This document shows, one piece after another, positions 8,400 through 19,204 of a stretch of 64,000 bases of DNA. This DNA comes from Nitrosospira multiformis (GTDB lineage: Bacteria; Pseudomonadota; Gammaproteobacteria; Burkholderiales; Nitrosomonadaceae), in assembly GCF_900111585.1 (NCBI RefSeq), contig NZ_FOHI01000001.1, positions 434,001-498,000 on the forward strand. Direction: 5' to 3'. Made by a program: the position numbers and the translations under genes. Under the pieces are notes generated by a model. It had not been told where the DNA came from. It saw only the letters and a list, made by a program, of their open reading frames with translations, and ran no database searches. The stretch's first letter is position 1; the number at the start of each line of letters is the position of its first letter.

Positions 8400-9148
8400 C
8401 AACCGGCCCTGGAGGCATATCTCTGGCGGTACGTTTCAAACAGGCAAATGCCCGCGCTCACGGAAACGTTGAGACTTTCCACACTGCCCAGCATGGGAAT
8501 CGAAACAAGCTGATCGCAGTTTTCCCGCGTCAGCCGCCGCATTCCTTTCTCTTCCGAACCCAGTACCCATGCGACGGGTCCATGAAGCTCGAGGACGCCA
8601 AGCTGAGTATCGGCATCGGCAGCCGTTCCCAGAATCATTACCCCCCGCTGCTTCAATCCGCGCAGGGTACGAGTGAGATTCGTCACGGAAATATAGGGAA
8701 CGTTATCTGCCGCCCCGCTTGCCACCTTATGTACCGCAGCGGTGAGGCCCACAGCACGGTCTTTCGGGGCAATCACAGCATGAACACCGAAAGCATCTGC
8801 AACACGCAGGCAGGCACCGAGGTTATGAGGATCCTGGATGCCATCCAGCACCAGAAGCAGCGCGGGCTCAGTGAGGGTATCGAGCACATCGTCGATATCC
8901 ACATACGCACGGGCGGAGTCGATACGCGCGACTACACCCTGGTGCCGGGCACTGCCCGCCAAAGCCTTGAGCCTCGCATTGTCGCATGCAATCAACCGTA
9001 TGCCCTGGGTTTCCGCCAACGTCGCCAGATCGCGGGCACGTTGATCTCTTCGCTCCGCATCGAGGAAAATCTCCCGGACGCTGGCCGCATTCTGGCGCAG
9101 CCGGCTGGTAATCGCATGGAAACCGAATATAAAACGCGAGCCGGACAT
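8399..9148 (-). CDS. rlmB: 23S rRNA (guanosine-2'-O-)-methyltransferase RlmB
   Basis: A 249-residue SpoU/TrmH-type enzyme that methylates G2251 of 23S rRNA. An N-terminal substrate-binding domain ([15 protein letters not shown]) precedes the knotted SAM-binding domain, with motif 1 [16 protein letters not shown], motif 2 VLGSEEKGM and motif 3 [17 protein letters not shown]. The frame is open up to 9211, but [12 protein letters not shown] (ATG at 9148) fits the family length. No clear SD is seen. It follows rnr by about 60 bases, the common rnr-rlmB pair. Confidence 0.95.
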   Translation of the reverse strand: MSGSRFIFGFHAITSRLRQNAASVREIFLDAERRDQRARDLATLAETQGIRLIACDNARLKALAGSARHQGVVARIDSARAYVDIDDVLDTLTEPALLLVLDGIQDPHNLGACLRVADAFGVHAVIAPKDRAVGLTAAVHKVASGAADNVPYISVTNLTRTLRGLKQRGVMILGTAADADTQLGVLELHGPVAWVLGSEEKGMRRLTRENCDQLVSIPMLGSVESLNVSVSAGICLFETYRQRYASRAG

Positions 9149-9207
9149 GTATAGTAATGAGTAATTGAAAAAAATGATAAACGGGGGGCGGACACTCACC
9201 ACGGAAA

Positions 9208-11415
9208 TCAACTCGCTGCCCCGGTTTTTATTTTCCCCGCATCCAGGGCGTTTTCGGCGAGTACAAAATCTATCTTGCTGGATTCCAGATCGACTCGAAC
9301 CAGCCTGACTCTGAGCCGGTCACCCAGTCGATAGCGCTTCCCCGTCCGCTCCCCCAGCAACATGTGCCTGACTGCGTCAAAATGGAAATAATCGCTGGGC
9401 AGCTCTGAAACATGGACGAGTCCCTCGACATAAATTCCATCCAGCGCAACAAAAAGACCAAAACTGGCGACACCGCTGACAACCCCCTCAAAGCATTCTC
9501 CGATTCTGTCCTGCATGTAATAGCACTTGAGCCACGTTTCGACATCGCGCGTGGCCTCGTCCGCCCGGCGCTCCGTCTGCGAACAATGCTCGCCCAGTTC
9601 GTACCAGTTACCGGGAGAGTATGCTGCCTTGTTCAGGACGGCCTTGATGGCTCGATGTACCAGCAGATCGGGATAACGCCTGATGGGGGATGTAAAGTGC
9701 GTGTAGGATTCATATGCCAGTCCGAAATGGCCGACGTTGTCGGGACTGTACACCGCTTGGCGCAAGGATCGAAGCATCACGGTCTGCAACAGCTGCGCAT
9801 CGGGCCTATCCTTTATTGTAGATAACGTACGAGCATAATCTTTCGCCCTGGGGTCGTCCCCTCCGCCTAGCTGAACACCGAATTCCTTGAGAAAATCACG
9901 CAGGGCGCCCAGTTTTTCGGGCGTCGGACCTTCATGGATGCGATAGAGAGTCGCCTGTTTGTGCTTCTGCAAAAAATCGGAAGCGCACACATTAGCGGCG
10001 AGCATGCATTCTTCGATGATGCGATGCGCGTCATTGCGCTGTATCGGCAGGATGCGCTCGATTTTGCCCTCATCGTTGAAGATCATGCGCGTTTCGATCG
10101 TTTCAAAATCAATCGCCCCACGCAGGTTTCGCGCTTTCAGCAATACCTTGAATAATTTGTAGAGCAACTGGATGTACGGCAAGAGGTCTTGGTATTGTTT
10201 CGCTTCCTCTCCCTCGGGATTGTCCAGCATGGCCGCCACTTTGGTATAGGTAAGCCGGGCGTGCGAAAACATGACAGCGGGATAAAAACGATAGCTCTTG
10301 AAGTCGCCTGCAAAATCCAGGCTTATTTCACACACCATAGATAAACGATCTACCTCCGGGTTGAGCGAACAGAGCCCATTCGATAGCGCTTCCGGCAGCA
10401 TGGGGATGACGCGCCGTGGAAAATAGACAGAATTCCCACGATTGTATGCCTCCTGATCGAGAGCGTCGCCCGGCTTTACATAATGGCTGACGTCGGCGAT
10501 GGCGACATAAAGCTTGTAATCCTTTCCGTCACGCTCGCAATATACGGCATCGTCGAAATCGCGTGCGGTTTCGCCATCTATTGTCACCAATGGGAGATGA
10601 CGAAGGTCTTCCCTCTTGACCAAGTCTTTTTTTAACACCTTGGATGGAAGACGTCCTGAAAGCTTTTCCACTTCCTGTGGAAACTGGTAAGGCAAGTCGT
10701 GCTTGCGAAGCGCAATTTCGATCTCCATTCCGGGGGCTGTATACTCGCCCAGAATCTCCTTGATGCGACCGATAGGCTGCGCATGTTTGCTTGGCTGCTG
10801 AATGATTTCGACCATGACCACCTGGCCTGCCCTTGCATTCATCGATTCTTCTTTAGGTATCAGAATATCCTGGCTGATACGCTTGTTCTCTGCCTCCACG
10901 TAAAGAATTCCGTGATCCGCATGCAATCGTCCCACCAGTTGCGTTACCGCACGTTCCAGCACTTCCACGATAGCCCCTTCCCTGCGGCCTCGTCGGTCAA
11001 CCCCGATTTCACGCACCATCACGCGGTCGCCATGCAGCGCCTTGCGCATTTCTTTGGCGCTCAAGAATAAATCCGGACTACCATCGTCGGGTACCAGAAA
11101 ACCAAATTCGTCCGGGTGACCCTGAACCTTGCCTTTGATAAGATCGAGCTTCTCCACCATGCAGATATCGCCCTTCCGGTTACGCATGATCTGGCCTTCG
11201 CGCAACATGGCAGAAAGACGGCGAGTGAAGATTTCGTCTTCTTCTTCGGTGATTCCGAGCAGGTTCTGCAATGCTTCCTCGGGTACGGGAACGCCCTGCT
11301 CTTCGAGTATCTGGAGTATGAATTCCCGGCTGGGCAGCGCATGTCCATAACGCTCTTTTTCCCGTTCGAGATAAGGGTCAAGCTTGCGGAGCTTTTGTTT
11401 CTTCTTGATTGTCAA
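9208..11415 (-). CDS. rnr: Ribonuclease R
   Basis: A 735-residue 3'-5' exoribonuclease that degrades structured RNA. An N-terminal winged-helix domain is followed by cold-shock domains ([17 protein letters not shown]), the RNB catalytic domain with ETARDFDDA (Asp286, Asp288, Asp289 as metal ligands) and a C-terminal S1 domain ([20 protein letters not shown]). It is somewhat shorter than E. coli RNase R because the basic tail is reduced. Its start faces the tRNA-Leu promoter, so the two are divergently transcribed. Confidence 0.97.
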   Translation of the reverse strand: MTIKKKQKLRKLDPYLEREKERYGHALPSREFILQILEEQGVPVPEEALQNLLGITEEEDEIFTRRLSAMLREGQIMRNRKGDICMVEKLDLIKGKVQGHPDEFGFLVPDDGSPDLFLSAKEMRKALHGDRVMVREIGVDRRGRREGAIVEVLERAVTQLVGRLHADHGILYVEAENKRISQDILIPKEESMNARAGQVVMVEIIQQPSKHAQPIGRIKEILGEYTAPGMEIEIALRKHDLPYQFPQEVEKLSGRLPSKVLKKDLVKREDLRHLPLVTIDGETARDFDDAVYCERDGKDYKLYVAIADVSHYVKPGDALDQEAYNRGNSVYFPRRVIPMLPEALSNGLCSLNPEVDRLSMVCEISLDFAGDFKSYRFYPAVMFSHARLTYTKVAAMLDNPEGEEAKQYQDLLPYIQLLYKLFKVLLKARNLRGAIDFETIETRMIFNDEGKIERILPIQRNDAHRIIEECMLAANVCASDFLQKHKQATLYRIHEGPTPEKLGALRDFLKEFGVQLGGGDDPRAKDYARTLSTIKDRPDAQLLQTVMLRSLRQAVYSPDNVGHFGLAYESYTHFTSPIRRYPDLLVHRAIKAVLNKAAYSPGNWYELGEHCSQTERRADEATRDVETWLKCYYMQDRIGECFEGVVSGVASFGLFVALDGIYVEGLVHVSELPSDYFHFDAVRHMLLGERTGKRYRLGDRLRVRLVRVDLESSKIDFVLAENALDAGKIKTGAAS

Positions 11416-11434
11416 AGCTGATTTCCTATAGAAT
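11405..11434 (+). promoter_or_regulatory. Putative promoter of tRNA-Leu
   Basis: TTGATT (11405-11410) and TAGAAT (11429-11434) are 18 bases apart and end 37 bases before the tRNA. The -35 overlaps the first codons of the divergent rnr. Confidence 0.45.
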
Positions 11435-11471
11435 TGCGCCTCTGTCTTATCGTTGGACAGATTCGCTCATT

Positions 11472-11558
11472 GCCCAGATGGCGGAATTGGTAGACGCACT
11501 AGGTTCAGGTCCTAGCGGTGGCAACACTGTGGAGGTTCGAGTCCTCTTCTGGGCACCA
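11472..11558 (+). tRNA. tRNA-Leu (anticodon CAG)
   Basis: The acceptor stem GCCCAGA pairs with TCTGGGC, followed by A and an encoded CCA. The anticodon stem CTAGG/CCTAG holds the loop TTCAGGT, giving anticodon CAG. The long variable arm and the TTCGA T-loop fit a class II tRNA-Leu. Confidence 0.97.
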
Positions 11559-12227
11559 ATCAAAACATTTCCGCTGATTCCACCTGTGCTAACTGTACCG
11601 GCCCAAAAGGCACAACGAGTGCTGTTTTTCTCAGTATAGCAGGACAGCGCATCGCACTTCCGAATTACCCCTACTATCCATTTTTTCCTTTGGTTATACT
11701 CAGGCTCTGCGGTGATTTTAGCTAGAAGATTCCAAGGAATATCTAGCTGTAAAATTTTACAGCTATTCACGCCCCGCGATCTGTTGTCTCATAACGTGCT
11801 CCTGTCCCAAAAGAAACTGCGGCTCCGACTACCGCATTAGGTTGTCTTGCTGCGCATGGACTACGCTTCTGGCGAATCCAGAAGGCGATGCATTCCATCC
11901 GCAATCGGAAGGTGCAGGAAAGCATGTTTGATAAGCTGATTGGGATAAGCTGGTTGGTAAAGTGAATCCGATTCTCGCCGTTAAAGACTTGTGTTCAAGA
12001 AAATCCAGCTTGCGTTTCTATCATGATCAGTAAATATATTCCAGCTGCGCTGTTATCGTTGGTGACGAACTCTGGCAAGAGATCCAATAAGGCGAAAACA
12101 ACGAGATTGGACCAGGAAAACAGGATATTCCCACGAGAATACCTGCTCGTACGCCACTTGAATTATCCCCTCCAGGGGCAATTTTAAATTCTTCCGACTT
12201 GAATTACAGTTACTTGAGCTCATCCAG
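11559..12227. other. Non-coding stretch between tRNA-Leu and an acyltransferase gene
   Basis: 669 bases in which I see no supported gene; the short frames here have no SD sequence or recognisable protein. The end nearest the acyltransferase is AT-rich with a CCCCT-CC-AGGGG palindrome at about 12165, and probably contains its promoter or an operator. Confidence 0.5.
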
Positions 12228-13013
12228 ATGAACGACATCGTGACCGCCTTTAACGAATATTTCGAAGTTATCGATGTCGATACCCCGGAATTGTTGCGTG
12301 AGGCATTCCGGGTTCGCTATCAAGTGTTATGTGTCGAACAACGTGCTCCAGGTTTTCCAGCATCGCGCTATCCAGAGAAAATGGAAAGCGATGATTATGA
12401 CCGTCACTCATCTCATATACTTCTGCGTCACCGTCCTTCTGGTGACATTGTTGGAACAGCTCGCCTGATCCTGCCAGATCCGCTCGACCCCGAAAAACCA
12501 TTTCCGACTGAGCGATACATGACGCTCAATTCCGAGCCTGTCGACATCGGTAAAATCACCCGGCAGAACATAGGGGAAATATCACGCCTTCATATTGTCC
12601 GAAAGCTTTGTCGTCGCAAGGAGGACAATGAGAGAAGCGAAGAAGGAGTGGCTTTTGAAGAAAGGGGAGTAAAAATACGGCGACGTTTCCCTCACCCGAT
12701 TCTGGCTCTTGCCGTTGGTCTCATACGGACATCTGCGGCCCATGACATTATGCACTGGATTTCGATCATGGATCCCGCCTTGAACAGATTATTAAGCCTC
12801 TACGGGTTACAGCACGATTCCATTGGTCCGCTAACCGATTACTATGGTCAACGAGGGCCCTATTATGCCAACCTCACCCACATGCTGGATAGGATGAATA
12901 AAAAACATAAAGATATCTGGGAGCTGGTTACTGATTACGGCAGGGTCATCCCAAAGCGCCAGAGGGAGGAGGCTGCCTCGACACCTCATCCCGCTGCTCT
13001 TGGCAATATTTAA
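12228..13013 (+). CDS. PEP-CTERM/exosortase system-associated acyltransferase
   Basis: A 261-residue protein of the exosortase-linked acyltransferase family (TIGR03694-like), a GNAT-fold relative of autoinducer synthases. Evidence is the N-terminal FRVRYQVLCVE with the acidic DDYDRHSSHILLRH, GTARLILPDP, and IGEISRLHIVRKLCRRKEDN, which correspond to the acyl-homoserine-lactone-synthase-like core. Such genes occur in genomes with exosortase (EpsH) and PEP-CTERM proteins; the acyl donor and acceptor are not established. The exosortase is not in this window, but five PEP-CTERM genes lie at 29-38 kb. Confidence 0.82.
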   Translation: MNDIVTAFNEYFEVIDVDTPELLREAFRVRYQVLCVEQRAPGFPASRYPEKMESDDYDRHSSHILLRHRPSGDIVGTARLILPDPLDPEKPFPTERYMTLNSEPVDIGKITRQNIGEISRLHIVRKLCRRKEDNERSEEGVAFEERGVKIRRRFPHPILALAVGLIRTSAAHDIMHWISIMDPALNRLLSLYGLQHDSIGPLTDYYGQRGPYYANLTHMLDRMNKKHKDIWELVTDYGRVIPKRQREEAASTPHPAALGNI

Positions 13014-13140
13014 AGCGGTTGGCACCCGACACGCTTACGATAAAGCGGGACTTCCTCCGAATTGTGATATCACCATTTTTCATTCGAACGTCCCAGCGAC
13101 TCATGCTGTTCTGAGCACTCCCCGTGATGCACGCAAGGTA

Positions 13141-13617
13141 ATGTCTACGGGGCAGATAAAAAAACTTGTGACAATTAAAATAAAAATCAGTCATCTGATT
13201 GCGTCTATATGCCTGCTACTCGGCCTTTTATTCGTGGCCGGTAAAACGTGGGCAGTCGAGCCCTACGAGATCGTTACTAACTCCGGCGTCAGCGAAAAAA
13301 CCCTCTCCAAAAACGCCTTGCGCGCCATCTTCGGCATGCGCCTGCATACATGGCCGGACGGTAGCCCCATTCATGTGTTCGTGCTTCCGGATGAAGCCCC
13401 TTTGCACATCGCGTTCTCCAAGGAAAAACTGAATGTTTTTCCCTACCAACTTCGGGCAGCATGGGACCGGCTGGTGTTCTCGGGTACGGGACAGGCGCCG
13501 GAAACAGTCGCTTCTCCAGAGGAAATGCTTGCAAAAGTCGGTAGCACACCCGGAGCAATTGGCTATTTAACCCGATCCAGAATGGATGGCAGTGTCAATG
13601 TTCTACACGTCAAGTAA
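13141..13617 (+). CDS. Periplasmic substrate-binding-like (PstS-type) small protein
   Basis: 158 residues. A signal-peptide-like N-terminus (basic start, hydrophobic LIASICLLLGLLFVAG, cleavage near TWAVEP) precedes one domain resembling half of a phosphate-type binding protein (NALRAIFGMRLHTWPDGSPI, then EEMLAKVGSTPGAIGYLTRS). The ATG at 13141 puts the signal peptide correctly; the frame stays open to 13000. The end overlaps the next gene. No ABC permease or ATPase is near, so transport is unlikely. It may instead sense a ligand for the membrane protein two genes downstream (inference). Confidence 0.75.
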   Translation: MSTGQIKKLVTIKIKISHLIASICLLLGLLFVAGKTWAVEPYEIVTNSGVSEKTLSKNALRAIFGMRLHTWPDGSPIHVFVLPDEAPLHIAFSKEKLNVFPYQLRAAWDRLVFSGTGQAPETVASPEEMLAKVGSTPGAIGYLTRSRMDGSVNVLHVK

Positions 13618-14845
13618 CCACATTCGCCGCTGTTTGACGCGAGAGGTTATCCGGCTCGTCGTGGTGTCTGCCGTCCTTTCGAATTGTGTTGCTTACGCGC
13701 AAAAACTGCCAATTCCTCAGAACCTGCCGAACAATCTGCAAATACATGGCTTTGCCAGCCAGAGTTGGCTCAAGAGCACGGACAACAATAACGTTTTCGG
13801 GAAAAGCAGTTCCGATAGTGGAAGTTTTGACTTCAGGGAACTGGGGCTGAATGCTTCCATGAGGCCCAAGCCCAACCTCCAGTTTTCGGCCCAGATGCTC
13901 TCCCGCACTGCGGGAAAAGGAAGTCCGGGCAACATCCGGCTCGATTACGGATTCATTGACTATGCGTTTCTATCGGAAGAAAACAGCAAGATGGGAATAC
14001 GCCTGGGTAGGATGAAGAATCCGCTCGGCTTTTACAATGACACGCGCGACGTTCCCTTCACGCGGCCCAGCATACTTTTACCTCAATCCATCTATTTTGA
14101 TCGCGTACGCAAGGTTGCAATTGCTGCGGACGGAGTACATTTATACGGTGAATACCGTTTCGATCACGGTGTCCTATCTTTCCAGGGTGGACCGGTACGT
14201 CCATTAGTCAGAGGTGCTGAAGCAGAAGTAGCGCTGTTGGGCCAAGGGGTGCCAGGCCATCTTGATCCAGATATCTCTTATATTGGCCGTATAAGCTATG
14301 AACTCGATGAGGGCCGACTTCGTTTTGCATTCAGCGGAACGGATTTGAACATAAATTATGATCCCGCGAGCGGCGACCCGCTTCGCGCGGGCTCAATTCG
14401 CTTTACACCTCTCATTTTCTCCGCGCAATATAACGCAGAACGCTGGAGTTTCACTTCGGAATACGCGCTCCGCCATTTTGAATATAAAAATTTTGGCATC
14501 GCGGCCCTCAATCAAGATTTTTTTGGCGAAAGCTATTACCTTCAGGGAGTTTATCGAATCACGCCGGAGTGGGAAGCGATCGCTCGTTACGATGTACTGT
14601 ATACGGACAGTAATGACCGCAGCGGAAAAAAATGGGCGGCGGCTACGGGCGGCGACCCGCATCGGCGGTATGCTAAAGACATTACCGTAGGGCTGCGCTG
14701 GAACGTCACGCCTGAGTTCATGTTGCGCGCCGAGTATCACCGTGTGCACGGGACAGGCTGGCTTTCGACTCTTGACAATCCCAATTCGGGAGACCTGTCG
14801 CCGAATTGGAATCTGTTTTCCATCCTCGGTTCCTACCGGTTCTAG
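13586..14845 (+). CDS. Outer-membrane porin-like beta-barrel protein
   Basis: 419 residues. The N-terminus has a signal peptide (VIRLVVVSAVLSNCVAYAQ). The body is rich in alternating aromatic and polar residues, as in amphipathic beta strands, and ends in Phe (ILGSYRF), the usual outer-membrane targeting signal. Segments such as LRFAFSGTDLNINYDPASG and IARYDVLYTDSND fit porin strands and turns. It overlaps the preceding gene by about 30 bases, or 20 if the ATG at 13598 is used. The substrate is unknown. Confidence 0.75.
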   Translation: MAVSMFYTSSNHIRRCLTREVIRLVVVSAVLSNCVAYAQKLPIPQNLPNNLQIHGFASQSWLKSTDNNNVFGKSSSDSGSFDFRELGLNASMRPKPNLQFSAQMLSRTAGKGSPGNIRLDYGFIDYAFLSEENSKMGIRLGRMKNPLGFYNDTRDVPFTRPSILLPQSIYFDRVRKVAIAADGVHLYGEYRFDHGVLSFQGGPVRPLVRGAEAEVALLGQGVPGHLDPDISYIGRISYELDEGRLRFAFSGTDLNINYDPASGDPLRAGSIRFTPLIFSAQYNAERWSFTSEYALRHFEYKNFGIAALNQDFFGESYYLQGVYRITPEWEAIARYDVLYTDSNDRSGKKWAAATGGDPHRRYAKDITVGLRWNVTPEFMLRAEYHRVHGTGWLSTLDNPNSGDLSPNWNLFSILGSYRF

Positions 14846-14847
14846 AC

Positions 14848-17775
14848 ATGCTGCAGGATAAGTATTTTCATAATCAGGCTATGCAGAGAAATGGAGCGAT
14901 AGCACCTGAAAAGCCTCAAAAATTTCTGGGACTGAAATGGAAAGTTCTGCTGCTGAGCAGCCTTATACTGATTGCCATCGTGGTTTCATTCACGGGAATT
15001 ACCTATTTGAGCCTGATGGATGACTTCGAGAGCCAGAGAAATGCCCAGCACCAGCGCTATGCCAAGGAAGTTGAAGGACTGATCGACCAGGTTTCGATAA
15101 ATTTGCATCAACTCGCCGGATTGATTCCTTTCCTGGAAGGAATGGATAAAAGTCTGCTCTCCGGTAACAAAGAATACGTCACTCAGGCATTTGATCCATA
15201 TTGGTCGCCTTTGCAACTCAATAAGGGTATCGAATTGCTGCGTTTTTACGATAGCTCAAATCAGCAACTGGCAGGTTGGGGAACTTCCCAGCCTGATACT
15301 CACGACGCATTGATGTCAGCCTGGGTGCACGAGGTGAATGCCCAGGAAAAGCCGATGAGCCATCTCAGCTGCCCCACCAGCTGCATGCAATTTGCCGTGG
15401 CGCCCTTGCTCGTGGAAGGTAACAACGTAGGGGTGATCGTCATCGGAACACCTCTGGTAGATGTGATTCTGGGTTTCAAGGATATTTCGGGCGCCGATAT
15501 CGCATTGCTGGTGAGGGAAAAAGGCGATTTGCCCGAAAGCAACAAGGTGAAAATTGCAAACTGGGATGTCACGATTGCTGCACACAGCAGGGAAATGAAC
15601 ATTACTGTTCTGGATGAAGTTGCAGCGAATTATCCGGACCTGGAGAGCCTTGAGGAGGGCATCCTGGTTTCGTGGCGCGATAGACACCTGCAGATAAAGC
15701 CGCTGTTTCTGGAGAGAATGGCTGTGTCGGAAGACGATGCCCACTTCATGGTTGTAACTGACATCACCTCCACGATCCGTACCATTCATAGTTCGACACA
15801 GCAAAACATGATAATTGGCCTGGTCGGGCTCATATTCTCTGAAATACTGTTGTTCATCATTCTCACCAAGCCGCTGTCGCGGCTCAAGCACATCGTTTTT
15901 ACTCTCCCTCTTCTGGCCCGCAGCAGTTTCAAGAATTTTCGCCTGGAGCTTCGCTCTGCCGGCCAGAAACGATGGATGAAAGATGAAATCGACCTGCTGG
16001 ATGAAACAGCGGTGGCCCTGTCACATCAACTGGAGAAGCTCGAGGATCAGGTAGCGGACAGGACTCGTATACTGGCGAGCAAGATGGACGAGCTAAGCAA
16101 GGAGAGGGATTTCATTAACAATCTGCTGGACATTGCGCAAGTGATCGTAATCACGCAAAAGGCGGATGGTGAGATTCTCACACTCAATGCCTATGGTGAA
16201 ACGCTTATTCAGTATACTGAAAAAGAACTGCAGGGAACGCCCTTCCTCCATCTTCTGGCACTCGACGGAAATCTGCACGATCTTCCCGTTCATCTGGAAG
16301 AGGTACGGTGCCAACGAAGAGACCAGCTCCGGCACGAAGCGAACATCGTATGCAAGGATGCTTCCATTCGTAATATTCTGTGGCTGCATTCACGCCTGAC
16401 CCGGCACAGCGAGGATGACCCCGCAATGTTATCGGTGGGTCTCGACATGACGGAACACAAGCGTGCTGAAGGGCGTCTTGCCTGGCTGGCGGATCATGAT
16501 CCGCTCACCGACCTTTTCAATCGCCGCCGCTTCCAGGAAGAGCTGGAACAGATGCTGAATCTTGCCGCGCGTTACGGGTATTCCGGAGCCTTACTCTTTT
16601 TCGACCTTGACCAGTTCAAGTACATCAACGATACCAGCGGACACCAGGCGGGGGATGCCTTACTTAAAATGGTCGCGCGTTTGCTGCTTGGCAATATTCG
16701 CAGCGTCGACATACTCGGACGCCTGGGAGGCGATGAATTCGCAGTAATTTTGCCCCAAACCACAGCCGAAGGGGCGATAGAAGTGGCAAAAAATACGCTT
16801 GCGAGCCTGAATCAGGGAAAGATTACGATAAATGGTCGCACCCATAAAGCATCAGCCAGCGTTGGTATCGCACTTTTTCCGGAGCATGGCAGCAATGTCC
16901 ATGATCTCCTTGCCGCGGCCGATCTCGCCATGTATCAGGCAAAGGAAGCCGGACGAGGAGGATGGCATTTGTTTTCTGACGAAGAGAAAACACGTGAGCG
17001 CATGCATACACTCGTTTATTGGAAGGAGAAGATTGAGTATGCTCTTTCACACGAACGTTTCCTATTCTATTTCCAGCCCATCATGCATGTTCGACGCAGG
17101 ACCATCGATCATTACGAGGTGCTGCTCCGCATGATCGACAATGATGGAACTGTTCTTGCGCCCCAGTTTTTCATCCCCGCCGCAGAACAGACAGGTCTTA
17201 TTCATGCAATCGACCACATGGTTTTACGTAAATCGATTGCGCAATCAGCTGAAATACAACGCGCCGGGCAGTGCATCCGTTTTTCCATAAACTTGTCGGC
17301 GCATGCATTTCACGATCCGGAACTGCTACCGATACTGAAAGATGCATTTGCCGAGTATGACGCGGATCCATCGAATTTCATGTTTGAAATAACCGAGACA
17401 GCAGCGCTCGAGGATTTGCCCGCGGCGCGGGAACTCATGGAGATGATTAAAAAGCTGGGCTGCAGTTTCACGCTGGATGATTTCGGAGTCGGTTTCTCCT
17501 CCTTCTATTACATTCGGCAACTGCCAATCGACGTTGTAAAGATCGATGGCTCATTCATACGAAATCTGGCAGACAGCCCCGATGATCAAATACTGGTGCA
17601 GGCTTTGTGCGATGTGGCAAGGGGATTCGGAAAGAAGACAACAGCGGAGTTCGTGGAAAATGCAGCGACTTTTTCAATCCTTGAGAAAATGCAGATCGAC
17701 TATGCTCAGGGATTTTTGATTGGAACACCTTCTCCCGCGTATGACACATCGTTCAGCGATTTTGTGAAGATGTGA
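14848..17775 (+). CDS. Membrane sensor with PAS, GGDEF and EAL domains
   Basis: 975 residues. Transmembrane segment 1 is at about residues 33-55 and segment 2 at about 321-341, flanking a large periplasmic sensor domain. A helical linker, a PAS domain (about 425-550), a GGDEF domain with intact GGDEF (627-631) and an EAL domain with EVLLR at 757-761 follow. The EAL domain keeps NLSAHAF, FEITETAA, DDFGVGF and KIDGSFI, so both cyclic-di-GMP synthesis and hydrolysis look possible. The start at 14848, two bases after the porin stop, avoids a 40-base overlap. It forms a cluster with the binding-like and porin-like genes. Confidence 0.92.
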   Translation: MLQDKYFHNQAMQRNGAIAPEKPQKFLGLKWKVLLLSSLILIAIVVSFTGITYLSLMDDFESQRNAQHQRYAKEVEGLIDQVSINLHQLAGLIPFLEGMDKSLLSGNKEYVTQAFDPYWSPLQLNKGIELLRFYDSSNQQLAGWGTSQPDTHDALMSAWVHEVNAQEKPMSHLSCPTSCMQFAVAPLLVEGNNVGVIVIGTPLVDVILGFKDISGADIALLVREKGDLPESNKVKIANWDVTIAAHSREMNITVLDEVAANYPDLESLEEGILVSWRDRHLQIKPLFLERMAVSEDDAHFMVVTDITSTIRTIHSSTQQNMIIGLVGLIFSEILLFIILTKPLSRLKHIVFTLPLLARSSFKNFRLELRSAGQKRWMKDEIDLLDETAVALSHQLEKLEDQVADRTRILASKMDELSKERDFINNLLDIAQVIVITQKADGEILTLNAYGETLIQYTEKELQGTPFLHLLALDGNLHDLPVHLEEVRCQRRDQLRHEANIVCKDASIRNILWLHSRLTRHSEDDPAMLSVGLDMTEHKRAEGRLAWLADHDPLTDLFNRRRFQEELEQMLNLAARYGYSGALLFFDLDQFKYINDTSGHQAGDALLKMVARLLLGNIRSVDILGRLGGDEFAVILPQTTAEGAIEVAKNTLASLNQGKITINGRTHKASASVGIALFPEHGSNVHDLLAAADLAMYQAKEAGRGGWHLFSDEEKTRERMHTLVYWKEKIEYALSHERFLFYFQPIMHVRRRTIDHYEVLLRMIDNDGTVLAPQFFIPAAEQTGLIHAIDHMVLRKSIAQSAEIQRAGQCIRFSINLSAHAFHDPELLPILKDAFAEYDADPSNFMFEITETAALEDLPAARELMEMIKKLGCSFTLDDFGVGFSSFYYIRQLPIDVVKIDGSFIRNLADSPDDQILVQALCDVARGFGKKTTAEFVENAATFSILEKMQIDYAQGFLIGTPSPAYDTSFSDFVKM

Positions 17776-17870
17776 CGGAAGCCATGCTCTGGTATGCCGA
17801 GAATGTATTGAAGAAAGCAGGTCTTGGTCTCGAACCCGCCATCGCCATCTTTTGCGAGCACACTCGTCTT

Positions 17871-19052
17871 TCACGCTTCGTCCGGCTCGGGATCGTCCGC
17901 AAACTCCACTTTTTGGTCGTTATCTGATGGGCCTTCTTCCTGGCCTTCCCTATGGCCAATCTCGCCGGGAATTTTTGGAGTTGTGCACGCAACATCCGCG
18001 TTTTGTGCCCTATGGCGCAGCGCATGGTCCATCAATACCAGTGCGAGCATTGCTTCCGCGATGGGCGTAGCCCGGATACCGACACAGGGATCATGTCTGC
18101 CATGAGTTTCCACTATTGCCGGGTTGCCCATCTTGTCTACTGAGCGGCGCGGCAGACGTATGCTTGAAGTGGGCTTGACAGCGATATTCACCACGATATC
18201 CTGACCGGTGGAGATCCCGCCCAATATGCCTCCTGCATTATTGCTGAGAAAACCCACGGGACTGATTTCATCGGAGTGCTCGGTTCCCTTCTGACTCACA
18301 GCAGCAAATCCGGCCCCGATTTCGACGCCTTTAACGGCGTTGATGCTCATCATGGCATAGGCGATTTCGGCATCCAGGCGGTCATATACAGGCTCGCCCC
18401 AACCCACTGGCACACCTTCGGCAACGACACGAATCCTGGCGCCCACCGAGTCGCCCGATTTCCGCAGCTTGTCCATGAATTCTTCCAGGCTTGGCACGAT
18501 GTCCCGGTCAGCCGAAAAAAAGGGATTCTCGCCCACCGCTTCCCATTGTTTGAATGGAATCTCGACAGGTCCCAGTTGCGCCATGTGACCTCGTATTACC
18601 ACTCCATATCTTGCACGCAGCCATTTTTTTGCTATGGCCGCTGCCGCCACCCGTACGGCAGTTTCGCGGGCGGACGAACGTCCTCCTCCCCGGTAATCGC
18701 GTATGCCGTATTTTTGCCAATAAACATAGTCCGCGTGCCCGGGACGGAAAGTGTCCATGATTTTGCTGTAATCCTTGCTGCGTTGATCTTCGTTGCGGAT
18801 CAACAGTGCGATCGGCGTTCCGGTAGTCTTGCCCTCGAACACGCCGGAAAGGATTTCCACCGTATCGGACTCGCGCCGCTGGGTCACGTGACGGGAGGTA
18901 CCGGGCTTGCGCCGATCCAGATCCTGCTGGATATCCTCAGTGGACAGCTCCATTCCCGGGGGACAACCATCCACTACACACCCTATGGCAGGGCCATGGG
19001 ATTCCCCGAAAGACGTCACGCAAAACAGTTTGCCAAAAGTATTGCCGGACAT
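17871..19052 (-). CDS. aroC: Chorismate synthase
   Basis: A 393-residue FMN-dependent enzyme making chorismate from EPSP, the last shared step of aromatic amino acid synthesis. Signatures are [18 protein letters not shown] at the N-terminus, [20 protein letters not shown]-like (here [18 protein letters not shown]) and the C-terminal [19 protein letters not shown]. After the conserved [12 protein letters not shown] region there is an unusual acidic tail ([16 protein letters not shown]), making the protein about 30 residues longer than E. coli AroC. It is monocistronic here. Confidence 0.97.
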   Translation of the reverse strand: MSGNTFGKLFCVTSFGESHGPAIGCVVDGCPPGMELSTEDIQQDLDRRKPGTSRHVTQRRESDTVEILSGVFEGKTTGTPIALLIRNEDQRSKDYSKIMDTFRPGHADYVYWQKYGIRDYRGGGRSSARETAVRVAAAAIAKKWLRARYGVVIRGHMAQLGPVEIPFKQWEAVGENPFFSADRDIVPSLEEFMDKLRKSGDSVGARIRVVAEGVPVGWGEPVYDRLDAEIAYAMMSINAVKGVEIGAGFAAVSQKGTEHSDEISPVGFLSNNAGGILGGISTGQDIVVNIAVKPTSSIRLPRRSVDKMGNPAIVETHGRHDPCVGIRATPIAEAMLALVLMDHALRHRAQNADVACTTPKIPGEIGHREGQEEGPSDNDQKVEFADDPEPDEA

Positions 19053-19204
19053 TTCACTTTTCTAGCCAAATCAAGGCTCGAAGTTTAACATATCCCCATA
19101 GCCTTACCGTCCTCCGGTACGCCTTTCATTCCTGTTCCACCCGCAGCCGAGGATCAAGCGGATATTGTTGATCAGCAATCCAGAAAGAAGAATAAAGGGA
19201 AATC

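Noticed and set aside
8375-9154. 259-codon plus-strand frame across rlmB
   Set aside because: Antisense to a conserved gene with all SpoU motifs in the other frame.
18276-19088. 270-codon plus-strand frame across aroC
   Set aside because: Antisense shadow of a well-conserved enzyme gene; composition is not protein-like.
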